Assembly: GCF_036885605.1 (NCBI RefSeq)
Contig: NZ_CP142523.1
Coordinates: 186,001 to 250,000, forward strand
DNA: 64,000 nt
DNA from: Janthinobacterium sp. TB1-E2
GTDB lineage: Bacteria; Pseudomonadota; Gammaproteobacteria; Burkholderiales; Burkholderiaceae_D
Direction: 5' to 3'
Part shown: positions 34,119 through 43,169 of the stretch, in pieces
Numbering within the stretch: position 1 is the stretch's first letter
Layout: each line of letters begins with the position of its first letter
Notes under the pieces: model-generated
Seen by the model: the letters and a program-made list of their open reading frames with translations, nothing else
Databases searched by the model: none
Told to the model about the DNA's origin: nothing
Position numbers and translations under genes: made by a program

Positions 34119-35177
34119 ATGATCGCTCGCCAATTGCTGTTCCTGTTTAGCGCCCTTGGCGCCATCAACGGCATTTTTCTGGCCGTCTATTTTTTCAGCC
34201 GCCGGCCTCGCTGCCTCGCCGACTGCCTGCTCGGCGCATTGCTGCTGGCCGTCGGGGTGCGCACCGCCAAATCCGCCTTCCTCTTCTTCAACCCGGCGAT
34301 CGCACTCGAATTCCGCCAACTGGGTCTGTCGGCCTGCCTGCTGATCGGTCCCTTGACCTATCTTTATGTACGCGCTTTTCTGGCCGGGCTCGGACAATTG
34401 CCTGCTGGACAACAATGGCGATGGCATCTCGGCTTGTCCTTCCTGCTCATTGGCATTGGCGTTGCCTTTCCGTATGCCGCGTATCGTTCTGTGTGGAACC
34501 TGTCGAGTCATGCCATTCATGTGTTCTGGCTAGGCTACCTGCTGGCGGCCGCCCGGCTGTTCTGGCAAAGCCGCCGGACATGGTTGAACGACGGACAACG
34601 GATGGCGACCAGCAACGTGCTCCTGCTGAGCGTCTTTGCAGGCAGCTGTGTCATGCTGGCGGCGTACGCGAGCACGCCGTTCACGTCCTATATCGTCGGT
34701 GCCTTGTCGTTCACCTTCTCGCTGCATGTCGCGGTCATGGTTTTTCTGCTGAGAAAAGAAACCTCGACGCCTGCCGAGCCAAAACAGAAGTACCAGCATA
34801 GCCGCCTGACGCACGACGATGCGCTTGCCGTGCTCGCTGCACTGGAACAACAGATGAGCGGGCAGAAATCCTATCTGAATCCGAATCTGACCCTGGCCCA
34901 ACTGGCCAAGCGGGCCGGATGCACGCAGGCGCAGGTGTCGCAGGTACTCAATGACAAGCTGGGCAAGAGTTTCAACACCTACGTCAACGAATACCGTATC
35001 GCTGAAGCGAAACAGGTATTGACGGGCGAGCCGCAACTGAACATGGATACCGTTGCCGAGCGCTGCGGGTTCAATTCCAGTTCCACCTTCTACTCGACCT
35101 TCAAGAAAGTGGCTGGGCAGACTCCCGCCAGCTTCCGGGCCCAATCCAGCCAGGCCGTCCCGGCCGTTTCCGCGTAA
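34119..35177 (+). CDS. AraC family regulator with an N-terminal membrane domain
   Basis: 352 residues. Residues 1-210 hold about seven hydrophobic segments, starting MIARQLLFLFSALGAINGIF and resembling 7TM-type sensor domains. A linker follows, then an AraC DNA-binding domain at about 250-345 with both helix-turn-helix parts: LTLAQLAKRAGCTQAQVSQV and MDTVAERCGFNSSSTFYSTF, then KKVAGQTPASFR. Such proteins sense an external or membrane signal and act on DNA from the membrane. It is followed 128 bp downstream by the exported DJ-1 fusion gene on the same strand, its likely target. It is divergent from murQ. Confidence 0.87.
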   Translation: MIARQLLFLFSALGAINGIFLAVYFFSRRPRCLADCLLGALLLAVGVRTAKSAFLFFNPAIALEFRQLGLSACLLIGPLTYLYVRAFLAGLGQLPAGQQWRWHLGLSFLLIGIGVAFPYAAYRSVWNLSSHAIHVFWLGYLLAAARLFWQSRRTWLNDGQRMATSNVLLLSVFAGSCVMLAAYASTPFTSYIVGALSFTFSLHVAVMVFLLRKETSTPAEPKQKYQHSRLTHDDALAVLAALEQQMSGQKSYLNPNLTLAQLAKRAGCTQAQVSQVLNDKLGKSFNTYVNEYRIAEAKQVLTGEPQLNMDTVAERCGFNSSSTFYSTFKKVAGQTPASFRAQSSQAVPAVSA

Positions 35178-35182
35178 AACCG

Positions 35183-35204
35183 CTCCGGAATCGCCATTCC
35201 GGAG
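35183..35204. terminator. Hairpin after the AraC-type gene
   Basis: A perfect 9-bp stem (CTCCGGAAT / ATTCCGGAG) with loop CGCC begins 5 bp after the stop codon. There is no T-run, so termination would be weak or factor-dependent. Confidence 0.45.
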
Positions 35205-35320
35205 TCTGACATCCTGTTTGGCGACATCCATTCCCCCTGCACTTCGCTAAATTATCGACCACCAGCGATCTGAAATAGTCGTTGCTCCGATAAACGAAAT
35301 TCTTCATGCAGGGTAAAACC

Positions 35321-36451
35321 ATGATCCAGTTTTTAGTGCGAACCGTACTCGCCTGTTGCCTGCTTGGCATCACCGCCGTCAGCACCGCCGCCACCGCGGA
35401 CCAGGACGAACATGCCATCCAGGAAACCGTGCGCTTGTATCTGCATGGCACCAGCTTCAATGTGCAGGGCGAGATCAACCAGGCCTTCCATGCCAGCGCC
35501 CGCCTTTACCTGGACGGCAAAGACGATGCGGAATGGGAGTTGAGCGGTCCGGAATACGCCAAACTCTTTAGCGATGAGAAAAAAGGGCAATTCAATGGGC
35601 GCCACGGGCGGCTGATCAATGTAGAGGTGAACGGCAAGGTGGCCACGGCCAAGGCCGAGATCCACATTCCCCGACAAGGGGTCCGCTATGTGGATGTCTT
35701 CCTTTTGAAAAAGATCGCCGGCAACTGGAAGATCGTCAGCAAGTCGGCCCATCGCGAGCCAGCCGCGCGCCATGCGCGCAAGGTGCTGCTCGTCGTGTCG
35801 AACGTGCATCAATATCCCGGCACAAAAGTTAACGCAGGCAATAATTTCCCCGAGCTTGCCTATACCTATGATGCCTTTCGCAAAGCGGGGTACGCGGTCG
35901 ACTTCGTCAGTCCCGAAGGTGGCGCCGTTCCGTTGGAAATGATCGTCACGTCGGACGCGCTGCTCAAGAAGTATCTGTACAACAGTGATTTCATGTGGGC
36001 ACTGGCCCATACCAAACCCGTCGCCGACGTCAAGGCAGACGAGTATGCGGGCATGGCTTTCGTCGGCGGCGGCGCGGCCATCGTCGGCATCCCGGACAAC
36101 AAGCCGCTGCAGGACATCGCCTTGCGTATCTACGAACAGCAAGGCGGGGTGATCGCGGCCATCTGCCATGGCACCGAGGGCATCAAGAACCTGAAGCTCA
36201 GCGACGGTACTTTCCTCATCCAGGGCAAGGTGCTCACCTCGTTCCCCGATGCGTTTCTCAACAAGGAATCGCCGATCTACAAGGCCTATCCCTTTTCGGC
36301 GGAAGGCAGCATCAAGCGCCAGGGCGGCATTTTCAGGCACGGCGCCAGCGGACAGAGCCACGTCGAGGTCGATGGCCGACTGGTGACCGGCATGAGCTGG
36401 GAGTCGTCCGTCGGCGTGGCGGAATCCATGATCCGCCTGTTCGAGCAATAA
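35321..36451 (+). CDS. Exported NTF2-like + DJ-1/PfpI fusion protein
   Basis: 376 residues from ATG 35321 (an ATG at 35306 is also in frame). A Sec signal peptide ends at STAA. Residues about 28-145 (EHAIQETVRLYLHGTSFNVQ, FHASARLYLDGKDDAEW, VFLLKKIAGNWKIVSKS) look like the lumazine-binding/SnoaL NTF2-like domain. Residues about 153-375 form a DJ-1/PfpI domain with the nucleophile elbow Cys282 in GGVIAAICHGTEGI, an upstream acidic residue in FVSPEGG, and the tail SWESSVGVAESMIRLFEQ. DJ-1-type proteins include chaperones, glyoxalase III and amidases; which activity applies is not readable. Export plus fusion is unusual. It ends 2 bp before the convergent GntR gene. Confidence 0.85.
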   Translation: MIQFLVRTVLACCLLGITAVSTAATADQDEHAIQETVRLYLHGTSFNVQGEINQAFHASARLYLDGKDDAEWELSGPEYAKLFSDEKKGQFNGRHGRLINVEVNGKVATAKAEIHIPRQGVRYVDVFLLKKIAGNWKIVSKSAHREPAARHARKVLLVVSNVHQYPGTKVNAGNNFPELAYTYDAFRKAGYAVDFVSPEGGAVPLEMIVTSDALLKKYLYNSDFMWALAHTKPVADVKADEYAGMAFVGGGAAIVGIPDNKPLQDIALRIYEQQGGVIAAICHGTEGIKNLKLSDGTFLIQGKVLTSFPDAFLNKESPIYKAYPFSAEGSIKRQGGIFRHGASGQSHVEVDGRLVTGMSWESSVGVAESMIRLFEQ

Positions 36452-36453
36452 GT

Positions 36454-37194
36454 TTACGGCGCGCGGCGCATTTCCGCCACGAAATCGTAATGGTCGCTGC
36501 GGCAATACGAATGCGTGAGTTCCACCGCTTCACCCGTCTCCAGGTAGGCAATGCGCGTGATGAACAGCACGGCCTGGCCATCGGGGATGCCCAGTTGCTT
36601 GGCCAGCACGTCCGTCGCATTCATGGCGCGGATGTGCTGCAAGGCGCGCACGGGGGCCTTCTTGATGCTGCTCAAGTATTCATACAGCGAGTCGCCCATG
36701 GCGTCCGGGTCCGGCACCACGCTGAACGGCAACACGCTCACTTCATACGCCATCACCACGTCGTCGGCCAGGCGCAAGCGCTCCAGGCGCGCCACCTTCG
36801 TGTTCTGCGCCAGGCCCAGGCTCAGCTGTTCATCGCTGCTGGCAATGACGACTTCGCGCTTGAGCCAGCGCGAACCGGGGCGGTAGCCGCGCTGCTGCAG
36901 CTGTTCGGAAAAGCTCGACAGGTTCGACAGCGGCTGCTCGATGCGCGGGGCAATATAGTTGCCCGAACCACGGCGGCGCACGACGAGGCCTTGCTCGACG
37001 AGCTGGTCGATGGCCTTGCGGGCGGTCACGCGCGATACGTCAAGCAGTTCGGACAGGGTACGTTCGGATGGCAGGGCCTGGTCTACCTGGTAGCGGCCGT
37101 TGCGTACGTCATCGCTCAGCTTGCGGGCGATCTGCATATATAAAGGCGAATTGTCATTTAAATCGACCTTGAGTTCTACGCTGGTCTGGCTCAT
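36454..37194 (-). CDS. GntR family regulator, HutC/UTRA subfamily (NagR-like)
   Basis: 246 residues. The winged helix-turn-helix is at about 15-80 (PLYMQIARKLSDDVRNGRYQ, LPSERTLSELLDVSRVTARK). The UTRA ligand domain is at about 95-240 (VARLERLRLADDVVMAYEVS, AVLFITRIAYLETGEAVEL, THSYCRSDHYDFV). Members such as NagR/YvoA and DasR bind GlcNAc-6P or GlcN-6P. MurQ, 3 kb away, produces GlcNAc-6P, so control of the salvage genes is a reasonable inference. ATG 37194 has AAGGAGAAC upstream. The AT-rich gap 37195-37420 should hold its promoter and that of the divergent hydrolase. Confidence 0.9.
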   Translation of the reverse strand: MSQTSVELKVDLNDNSPLYMQIARKLSDDVRNGRYQVDQALPSERTLSELLDVSRVTARKAIDQLVEQGLVVRRRGSGNYIAPRIEQPLSNLSSFSEQLQQRGYRPGSRWLKREVVIASSDEQLSLGLAQNTKVARLERLRLADDVVMAYEVSVLPFSVVPDPDAMGDSLYEYLSSIKKAPVRALQHIRAMNATDVLAKQLGIPDGQAVLFITRIAYLETGEAVELTHSYCRSDHYDFVAEMRRAP

Positions 37195-37420
37195 ACAGTT
37201 CTCCTTGTCCTCCTAGTGTAATAGCGATGGCGCTTGTGCGTGGCCCGTCCACCCATGAATAAATGGAAAATGGCCATAAATAACGGTTATACACTTAAAA
37301 AAACAATGTTTTACCGTACGTATAGCTTTGCATTATAGATAAATAAGCAATTTTCATTGGCGTCGTGAAGCATCCCGCCCTATGCTGGCGATGCCTCCAC
37401 TACGCCGTGAACAGGGAAAC

Positions 37421-38749
37421 ATGCACAATAAAATGACGGGTTTGCTGGGCTTGCTGCTGCTGGGCACGACCTGGAGCGCACTGGCCGCCCCGCCCGGTGG
37501 CGGCAACGACCAGCAGCGCGCGCTCGATGCCACGCTATCGGCCATCGTCGATGATCCGCTCCACCCGCTGGCCAGCCTGTCCGTGCTGGCCATACGCCAC
37601 GGCAAGGTGTCGTATGAGCAACAATTTGGCTACCGGCACATCGGGGCCACGCCGGCGGACAGCTTGCCCGTGACGCCGGCCACCCTGTTCCGCATCGCCT
37701 CGGTTTCGAAGATGATGACCACACTGGGGTTGATGCGGCTGGTCGAGCAGGGCAAGTTGAGCCTGGACCAGGACGTGGGCATCTATCTGGGCTTTTCCCT
37801 GCGCAACCCACATTTCCCCCAGCAAGCGCTGACCTTGCGCAGCCTGCTCAGCCACACCTCCTCGCTGCGCGACGCGGGCGGCTATTCCTGGGGGCCGGAA
37901 CGCAGCCTGCGCGACGTGTTTACGGCCGGCGGCGATACGATGTGGGATGCGACCGCCGCGCCGGGCCGCTATTTTACGTACGCCAACCTGAATTGGGGCG
38001 TGATCGGCACCGTGATGGAAAAAGTCACGGGAGAGCGCTTCGATCTGCTGATGCGGCGCTTGCTGCTCGATCCCCTCGACGTGCGCGGCGGCTATCACCC
38101 GGCGGCATTTTCGGCGCAAGACGTGGCGAACACGGCCACGCTGTACCGCAAGCGCACGCTCGAGACAGAAGTGTGGCAGCCGCAAGGCCCGTGGATCGCG
38201 CAAGCCGACGATTTTTACCAGCGTCCACCGACTGCCCTGGCCAGCTATGTGATCGGCAGCAATGCCACCGTCTTCAGTCCCACGGGCGGCTTGCGCATTT
38301 CCGCCGCAGGACTGGGCAAGGTCATGCAGATGCTGCTCGACGGCGGCCGCTATCAACATCAGCAACTGTTGCAGCCGGCCAGCATCGCCCTGATGTTTGG
38401 CCGCCAATGGCAGCTGGCGCCCGATGGCGGCAATGGCGACAGCGAGCGGGGCCTGTACCGCGCCTGGGGCCTGGGCAACCAGCAGTTCGATGCGGTGGCG
38501 GGGCAGGGCAACCATCTGGTCGAGGGCGCCAGCTTCACGGCCGTGGGCCACCTGGGCGACGCGTATGGCCTCGTCTCCGCCTTCGTGCTCGATTTCCAGA
38601 AAAAAAACGGCATGGTGATGCTGGTGGGCGGCACGGGCAGCGATCCCGAACAGTACCCTGGCACGTATTCCGCCATGGGGCGCAGCGAGGAACGGATACT
38701 CACCACCCTATACCGTGGTGCGATGGACAACAATCCATCCTTGCATTGA
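37421..38749 (+). CDS. Serine hydrolase of the beta-lactamase class C / PBP-like family
   Basis: 442 residues from ATG 37421 (AGGGA just upstream; an ATG at 37433 is also possible). A Sec signal peptide ends at SALA-APPG. The catalytic S94-V-S-K97 in RIASVSKMM and the Y186-A-N188 motif in YFTYANLNWG are present, and a HLG motif in AVGHLGDAYG takes the place of the KTG box. The family includes AmpC, D-aminopeptidases and esterases (EstB, PBP4*). Residence among peptidoglycan and D-amino-acid genes suggests a D,D-peptidase or D-aminopeptidase role, but beta-lactam hydrolysis or esterase activity cannot be excluded. Confidence 0.87.
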   Translation: MHNKMTGLLGLLLLGTTWSALAAPPGGGNDQQRALDATLSAIVDDPLHPLASLSVLAIRHGKVSYEQQFGYRHIGATPADSLPVTPATLFRIASVSKMMTTLGLMRLVEQGKLSLDQDVGIYLGFSLRNPHFPQQALTLRSLLSHTSSLRDAGGYSWGPERSLRDVFTAGGDTMWDATAAPGRYFTYANLNWGVIGTVMEKVTGERFDLLMRRLLLDPLDVRGGYHPAAFSAQDVANTATLYRKRTLETEVWQPQGPWIAQADDFYQRPPTALASYVIGSNATVFSPTGGLRISAAGLGKVMQMLLDGGRYQHQQLLQPASIALMFGRQWQLAPDGGNGDSERGLYRAWGLGNQQFDAVAGQGNHLVEGASFTAVGHLGDAYGLVSAFVLDFQKKNGMVMLVGGTGSDPEQYPGTYSAMGRSEERILTTLYRGAMDNNPSLH

Positions 38750-38869
38750 AATGGTGCATTCCTGAAAGTTATGGCTGCACCATGATGTTTCATTGGCTGC
38801 GTTGGCGGCCAGCCTCTAAGCTCTTCCCGAATGCTCCCGCACCATGGGAGCGCAACGCAGCGAGGCAAC

Positions 38870-40117
38870 ATGCAGCAACAAGTCATCATCATCGGCGGCG
38901 GCGTCGTCGGTCTGACATCGGCCTGGTGGCTGGCCGAGGCCGGCTACAAGGTCACCTTATTGGAGCGCAATGAACAGGTGGCGATCGCCGCCAGCTACCG
39001 CAATGGCGGCCAGCTCAGCTATCGCTATGTGGCACCGCTGGCGGACGCGGGCGTGCCCTTCAAGGCCCTGCAATGGCTGCTGCAGAAAGACGGTCCGCTG
39101 CGCTTCCGTCCCGAGGCCGACTGGCGCCAATGGCGCTGGTTGGCCAGCTTCCTGCGCAATTGCAACAGCGCCAGCAATGCCCGCACGACGGCCAAGCTGC
39201 TGCAACTGGGAGAATGGAGCCGCGCCGGCATGGCCCATCTGGAATTGACCGTGCCGCCGGAAGCGTATGCGCGGCGCGATGCGGGTAAACTCATCGTCTA
39301 CCGCTCGCCCGCCATCTTCCAGCGTGCCGTGGCGCGGCCCGAATCGGAAGAGGCGCGCATCGTCTTGTCGCCGCTGGAAGCCGTGCAGCGCGAACCGGCG
39401 CTGGCCGCCTTGCAGGGTTCCCTGGCGGGCGGCATCTTTACGCAGGGCGAAGCGGTGGCCGATTGCCACGCCTTTTGCCTGGCGCTGGAAACGCGCCTGC
39501 TGCAGCACCCGAATTGTTCGCTCTTGTTAAAAGGCGAGGCGCGCCGCCTCGTCACGCACAAGGGCAGGATCACGGGCGTCGACACCAGCCTGGGCTTGCT
39601 GCAGGCGGATCACTATGTGCTGGCGGCCGGCATCCAGAGCCGCGACCTGGCCGCCACGGCAGGCATTTACCTGCCCCTGTACCCGCTGAAGGGCTACAGC
39701 CTGACGGCGCCCATCCGCGCCCAGCACCGTGCGCCCGAGATCAGCATCACGGATTTCGAACGCAAGGTGCTGTATGCGCGCATCGGTGGCGACCTGCGCG
39801 TGGCCGCCATGGTCGATATGGTGGGCGCCGACAACAGTATCGACTGGGGCCGCATCGCCGGTCTGACGCGGCTGGCGCGCGAAGCCATGCCGCACGGCGC
39901 CGATTACGATCAGGCCACGGCCTGGGCCGGCCTGCGCCCCGCCACGCCGAACAGCGCGCCGCTGGTGGGCGCCAGCAAAGTGGCGAACTTGTGGCTGAAC
40001 GTGGGCCATGGCCCGCTGGGCTTTACCTTTGCCGCCGGCACGGCGCGCATCCTGGCCGACCTGATGGCCGGCAAGGCGCCGCCGTTCGCGCTGGACTTCC
40101 TCGCGCCTCAAAAATAG
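38870..40117 (+). CDS. dadA: FAD-dependent D-amino-acid dehydrogenase (DadA type)
   Basis: 415 residues from ATG 38870 (GCGAGG upstream). The dinucleotide-binding start VIIIGGGVVGLTSAWWLAEA, the DAO-family middle (YPLKGYSLTAPIR) and the C-terminal NVGHGPLGFTFAAGTARIL with second FAD contact are typical of DadA small-subunit family proteins of about 415-435 residues. The enzyme oxidises D-alanine and other D-amino acids to keto acids at the inner membrane, feeding electrons to quinones. It lies 120 bp after the serine hydrolase on the same strand. D-Ala released by DacB and the VanX-like dipeptidase would be its substrate (inference). Confidence 0.88.
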   Translation: MQQQVIIIGGGVVGLTSAWWLAEAGYKVTLLERNEQVAIAASYRNGGQLSYRYVAPLADAGVPFKALQWLLQKDGPLRFRPEADWRQWRWLASFLRNCNSASNARTTAKLLQLGEWSRAGMAHLELTVPPEAYARRDAGKLIVYRSPAIFQRAVARPESEEARIVLSPLEAVQREPALAALQGSLAGGIFTQGEAVADCHAFCLALETRLLQHPNCSLLLKGEARRLVTHKGRITGVDTSLGLLQADHYVLAAGIQSRDLAATAGIYLPLYPLKGYSLTAPIRAQHRAPEISITDFERKVLYARIGGDLRVAAMVDMVGADNSIDWGRIAGLTRLAREAMPHGADYDQATAWAGLRPATPNSAPLVGASKVANLWLNVGHGPLGFTFAAGTARILADLMAGKAPPFALDFLAPQK

Positions 40118-40198
40118 GCGGACTGGCGGCAGCGGCGACCGGCGCCGCCGTTATGGCGGATAATTGCGGAACTTTTCAGTTCCCCTATTTGCCAGCGC

Positions 40199-40651
40199 AT
40201 GCCCACACCCTCGACATCTGCCGCCTGCCCCTGTGGCGGCGCCTCCTACGCCAGCTGCTGCGGCCCGTATATCGCGGGCGACGTCTTGCCGCCCACGGCC
40301 GAAATCCTGATGCGTTCGCGCTACACGGCGTTTACCTTGCGCGACGAGCCATATCTGCTTGCCACCTGGCATGCCAGCACCCGTCCCACCGACGCTTTAT
40401 TTGCCGAAGAAGAAAAAGTCCACTGGCTGGGACTTGAGGTAAAATCTGCTTTACGTTTACGTCAACGTAAAGCAGAATCAGACGATCAAACCGAAGAGAT
40501 ACACCGCGACACTGTCGAATTCGTGGCCCGCTACAAGGTCAACGGCCGCGCGCACCGCCTGCATGAAGTGAGCCGCTTCGTGCGCGAGGCGGACAAGAGC
40601 GGTGATGGCGCCCTGCGCTGGTTTTATCTCGACGGCAGTTTTCCCGAATAG
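40199..40651 (+). CDS. ychJ: YchJ family protein (UPF0225, SEC-C type zinc motif)
   Basis: 150 residues. The N-terminal zinc motif SAACPCGGASYASCCGPYI is followed by the conserved AEILMRSRYTAF and WLGLEV, and the C-terminal part VEFVARYKVNGRAHRLHEVS and FVREADKSGDGALRWFYLDG is typical of the family. Function is unknown. Between WLGLEV and VEFVARYK, where family proteins usually have a short link, this copy has about 20 extra residues rich in R, K, E and Q, encoded around a perfect palindrome (40445-40476). The insertion keeps the frame. It is 40 bp upstream of liuB. Confidence 0.9.
   Translation: MPTPSTSAACPCGGASYASCCGPYIAGDVLPPTAEILMRSRYTAFTLRDEPYLLATWHASTRPTDALFAEEEKVHWLGLEVKSALRLRQRKAESDDQTEEIHRDTVEFVARYKVNGRAHRLHEVSRFVREADKSGDGALRWFYLDGSFPE
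40445..40476. repeat. Perfect 12-bp inverted repeat inside ychJ
   Basis: TCTGCTTTACGT and ACGTAAAGCAGA flank an 8-nt loop (TTACGTCA), which itself repeats TACGT. It is AT-richer than the surrounding gene and encodes part of the extra segment KSALRLRQRKAESD. It looks like a short palindromic element that has been tolerated in frame. Confidence 0.8.
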
Positions 40652-40691
40652 CGCGACCCGAGAGACCGGGCGATAATAAAAAGGAACCGCA

Positions 40692-42314
40692 ATGCCGCAC
40701 ATCGAAAGCAAACTCAATCCGCGCAGTGAAGATTTCAAGGCCAATGCCGCGGCCATGCAAGCCATCGTCGACGATTTGCGTGACAAGGTGGAAAAGATCG
40801 CGGCCGGCGGCGGCGAAGCGGCTGCCGCCAAGCACCTGGCGCGCGGCAAACTACTGCCGCGCGACAGAGTGCAGATGCTGCTCGATCCCGGCACGCCCTT
40901 CCTCGAGTTTTCCCAGATGGCGGCTTACGCCATGTACCAGGACGCCAAGGGCGTCGATGCGGCGCCCGCCGCCGGCATCATCACCGGCATCGGCAGGGTC
41001 TCGGGCCAGGAATGCGTCATCGTGTGTAACGACGCGACAGTCAAGGGCGGCACGTATTACCCGATGACGGTGAAAAAACACTTGCGCGCCCAGGAAATCG
41101 CCGACCAGAACAACCTGCCGTGCATTTACCTGGTCGACTCGGGCGGCGCCAATCTGCCGAACCAGGACGACGTCTTCCCGGACCGCGACCATTTCGGCCG
41201 CATCTTCTACAACCAGGCAAATCTGTCGGCCAAGGGCATCCCGCAGATCGCCGTCGTGATGGGTTCTTGCACGGCCGGCGGGGCCTACGTGCCGGCCATG
41301 AGCGATGAATCGATCATCGTCAAGGAGCAGGGCACGATTTTCCTCGGCGGCCCGCCGCTGGTGAAAGCGGCCACCGGTGAAGTAGTGACGGCTGAAGACC
41401 TGGGTGGCGGCGACGTGCACACGCGCTTGTCCGGCGTGGTCGACCACCTGGCGCAGAACGATCTGCATGCGCTATCGCTGGCGCGCACCATCGTCTCGAA
41501 CCTGAACCGCACCAAGCCGCAGCAGATGGCGCTGCGCGAGTCCGTCGAACCGAAATACCCGACGCAGGAACTGTATGGCGTGATCCCCGTCGATACGCGC
41601 AAGCCGTTCGACGTGCGCGAAGTCATTGCGCGCATCGTCGACGGCAGCGATTTCGACGAATTCAAGGCCCGCTACGGCACCACCCTGATCTGCGGCTTCG
41701 CGCACATCTATGGCGTCAAAGTCGGCATCATCGCCAACAACGGCATCTTGTTCTCGGAATCGGCGCTGAAAGGCACGCATTTCATCGAATTGTGCTGCCA
41801 GCGCAAGATCCCTCTCGTCTTCCTGCAAAATATCACGGGCTTCATGGTGGGCCGCAAATACGAAAACGAAGGCATCGCCCGCAACGGCGCCAAGATGGTG
41901 ACGGCTGTCGCCACGGCCGCCGTGCCGAAGTTCACGGTCATCATCGGCGGCAGCTTCGGCGCCGGCAACTACGGCATGTGCGGCCGCGCGTTTTCCCCGC
42001 GTTTCATGTGGATGTGGCCCAATGCACGCATTTCCGTCATGGGCGGCGACCAGGCCGCTTCCGTGCTGGCGACCGTCAAGCGCGACGGCATCGAGGGCAA
42101 GGGCGGGCAGTGGAGCGCGGACGAAGAAGCGGCCTTCAAGCAGCCGATCAAGGATCAATACGAACACCAGGGCCACCCCTACTATGCCACCGCGCGCCTG
42201 TGGGACGATGGCGTGATCGACCCGGCCGACACCCGCATGGTGCTGGGCCTGGGCCTGTCGGCCGCGCTCAACGCCGAGATCCCGGACACGAAGTTCGGCG
42301 TATTCCGCATGTAA
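40692..42314 (+). CDS. liuB: Methylcrotonyl-CoA carboxylase, carboxyltransferase (beta) subunit
   Basis: 540 residues, the usual length for MccB. It has crotonase-fold carboxyltransferase motifs: [40 protein letters not shown], and [20 protein letters not shown] near the acyl-CoA and biotin sites. It transfers CO2 from carboxybiotin on LiuD to 3-methylcrotonyl-CoA in leucine/isovalerate degradation. It has a good ribosome site (AAAAAGGAACCGCA). It opens the liu cluster; the usual first gene liuA (isovaleryl-CoA dehydrogenase) and the regulator liuR are not in the window. Confidence 0.95.
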   Translation: MPHIESKLNPRSEDFKANAAAMQAIVDDLRDKVEKIAAGGGEAAAAKHLARGKLLPRDRVQMLLDPGTPFLEFSQMAAYAMYQDAKGVDAAPAAGIITGIGRVSGQECVIVCNDATVKGGTYYPMTVKKHLRAQEIADQNNLPCIYLVDSGGANLPNQDDVFPDRDHFGRIFYNQANLSAKGIPQIAVVMGSCTAGGAYVPAMSDESIIVKEQGTIFLGGPPLVKAATGEVVTAEDLGGGDVHTRLSGVVDHLAQNDLHALSLARTIVSNLNRTKPQQMALRESVEPKYPTQELYGVIPVDTRKPFDVREVIARIVDGSDFDEFKARYGTTLICGFAHIYGVKVGIIANNGILFSESALKGTHFIELCCQRKIPLVFLQNITGFMVGRKYENEGIARNGAKMVTAVATAAVPKFTVIIGGSFGAGNYGMCGRAFSPRFMWMWPNARISVMGGDQAASVLATVKRDGIEGKGGQWSADEEAAFKQPIKDQYEHQGHPYYATARLWDDGVIDPADTRMVLGLGLSAALNAEIPDTKFGVFRM

Positions 42315-42336
42315 CGGGCAATAAGGGGAGAAGACC

Positions 42337-43125
42337 ATGGAATTTGAAACCTTAAAGCTGGTCATCGAGGGCAATGTCGCCACCGTGACCCTGAACCGTC
42401 CCGACGTGCGCAACGCCTTCAACGAGACGACGATCGCCGAACTGGCGCGCGCCTTCGAAGGCCTGGGACGCAGCGACATGGTGCGCGCCATCGTGCTGGC
42501 GGCGAATGGCGCGGCCTTTTGCGCCGGTGCGGACCTGAACTGGATGAAGAAGATGGCAGGCTACACGCATGCCGAAAACCAGGCCGACGCACTGCAGCTG
42601 GCGCAGATGCTGCGCACGATTTACCTGTGTCCCAAGCCCGTCGTGGCGAAGATCCAGGGCGACTGTTATGCGGGCGGCATGGGCCTCGTCGCCGCATGCG
42701 ATATCATTCTGGCTGCGGAAGACGTGCATTTCTGCCTGAGCGAGGTGCGCCTGGGACTGATTCCGGCCACTATTTCACCGTATGTCATCAAGGCCATGGG
42801 CGAAAACGCGGCACGCCGCTATTTCCTGACCGCGGAGCGATTCTCCGCTCAGGAAGCGCTACGCATCGGCTTTGCCCACGAGGTAGTCGAGGCAAGCGCG
42901 CTGGACGCGAAAACCGCCGAGGTGCTCAAAGCGCTGACGGGCAACAGCCCGCACGCCGTGGCGCAAGCGAAAATGCTGGTGCGCGAGATCGTCGGCCAGC
43001 CGGTCGATGACGCGCTGTTGGCGGATACCGCCGAGCGCATCGCGCAGATCCGCGCCTCGGAGCAGGGACGCGAAGGCGTGCAATCGTTCCTCGACAAGCG
43101 CAAGCCGAGTTGGCTCATGGGCTAG
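42337..43125 (+). CDS. liuC: Methylglutaconyl-CoA hydratase (enoyl-CoA hydratase family)
   Basis: 262 residues, crotonase superfamily. Oxyanion-hole segments are GAAFCAGADLNWMKKM and GDCYAGGMGLVAACDI; the catalytic glutamates lie in the C-terminal part of this region (ACDIILAAEDVHFCLSEVRL). It hydrates 3-methylglutaconyl-CoA to HMG-CoA, the step between LiuB/D and LiuE. The AtuE/LiuC-type length and the position 22 bp after liuB support this over a generic fatty-acid hydratase. Confidence 0.92.
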   Translation: MEFETLKLVIEGNVATVTLNRPDVRNAFNETTIAELARAFEGLGRSDMVRAIVLAANGAAFCAGADLNWMKKMAGYTHAENQADALQLAQMLRTIYLCPKPVVAKIQGDCYAGGMGLVAACDIILAAEDVHFCLSEVRLGLIPATISPYVIKAMGENAARRYFLTAERFSAQEALRIGFAHEVVEASALDAKTAEVLKALTGNSPHAVAQAKMLVREIVGQPVDDALLADTAERIAQIRASEQGREGVQSFLDKRKPSWLMG

Positions 43126-43129
43126 TTAA

Positions 43130-43150
43130 TAGTCCAAAGCCCATGGACTA
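43130..43150. promoter_or_regulatory. Small hairpin between liuC and bioA
   Basis: TAGTCC and GGACTA (6 bp) surround AAAGCCCAT, 5 bp after the liuC stop. It lies just before the bioA ribosome site and could modulate bioA translation; it has no T-run. No BirA-type operator was recognised here. Confidence 0.35.
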
Positions 43151-43169
43151 AGAAATCATTGGAGCAGTT

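Noticed and set aside
43126..43169. BirA operator upstream of bioA
   Set aside because: No TTGTAAAC..GGTTTACA-type dyad is present; only a 6-bp hairpin.
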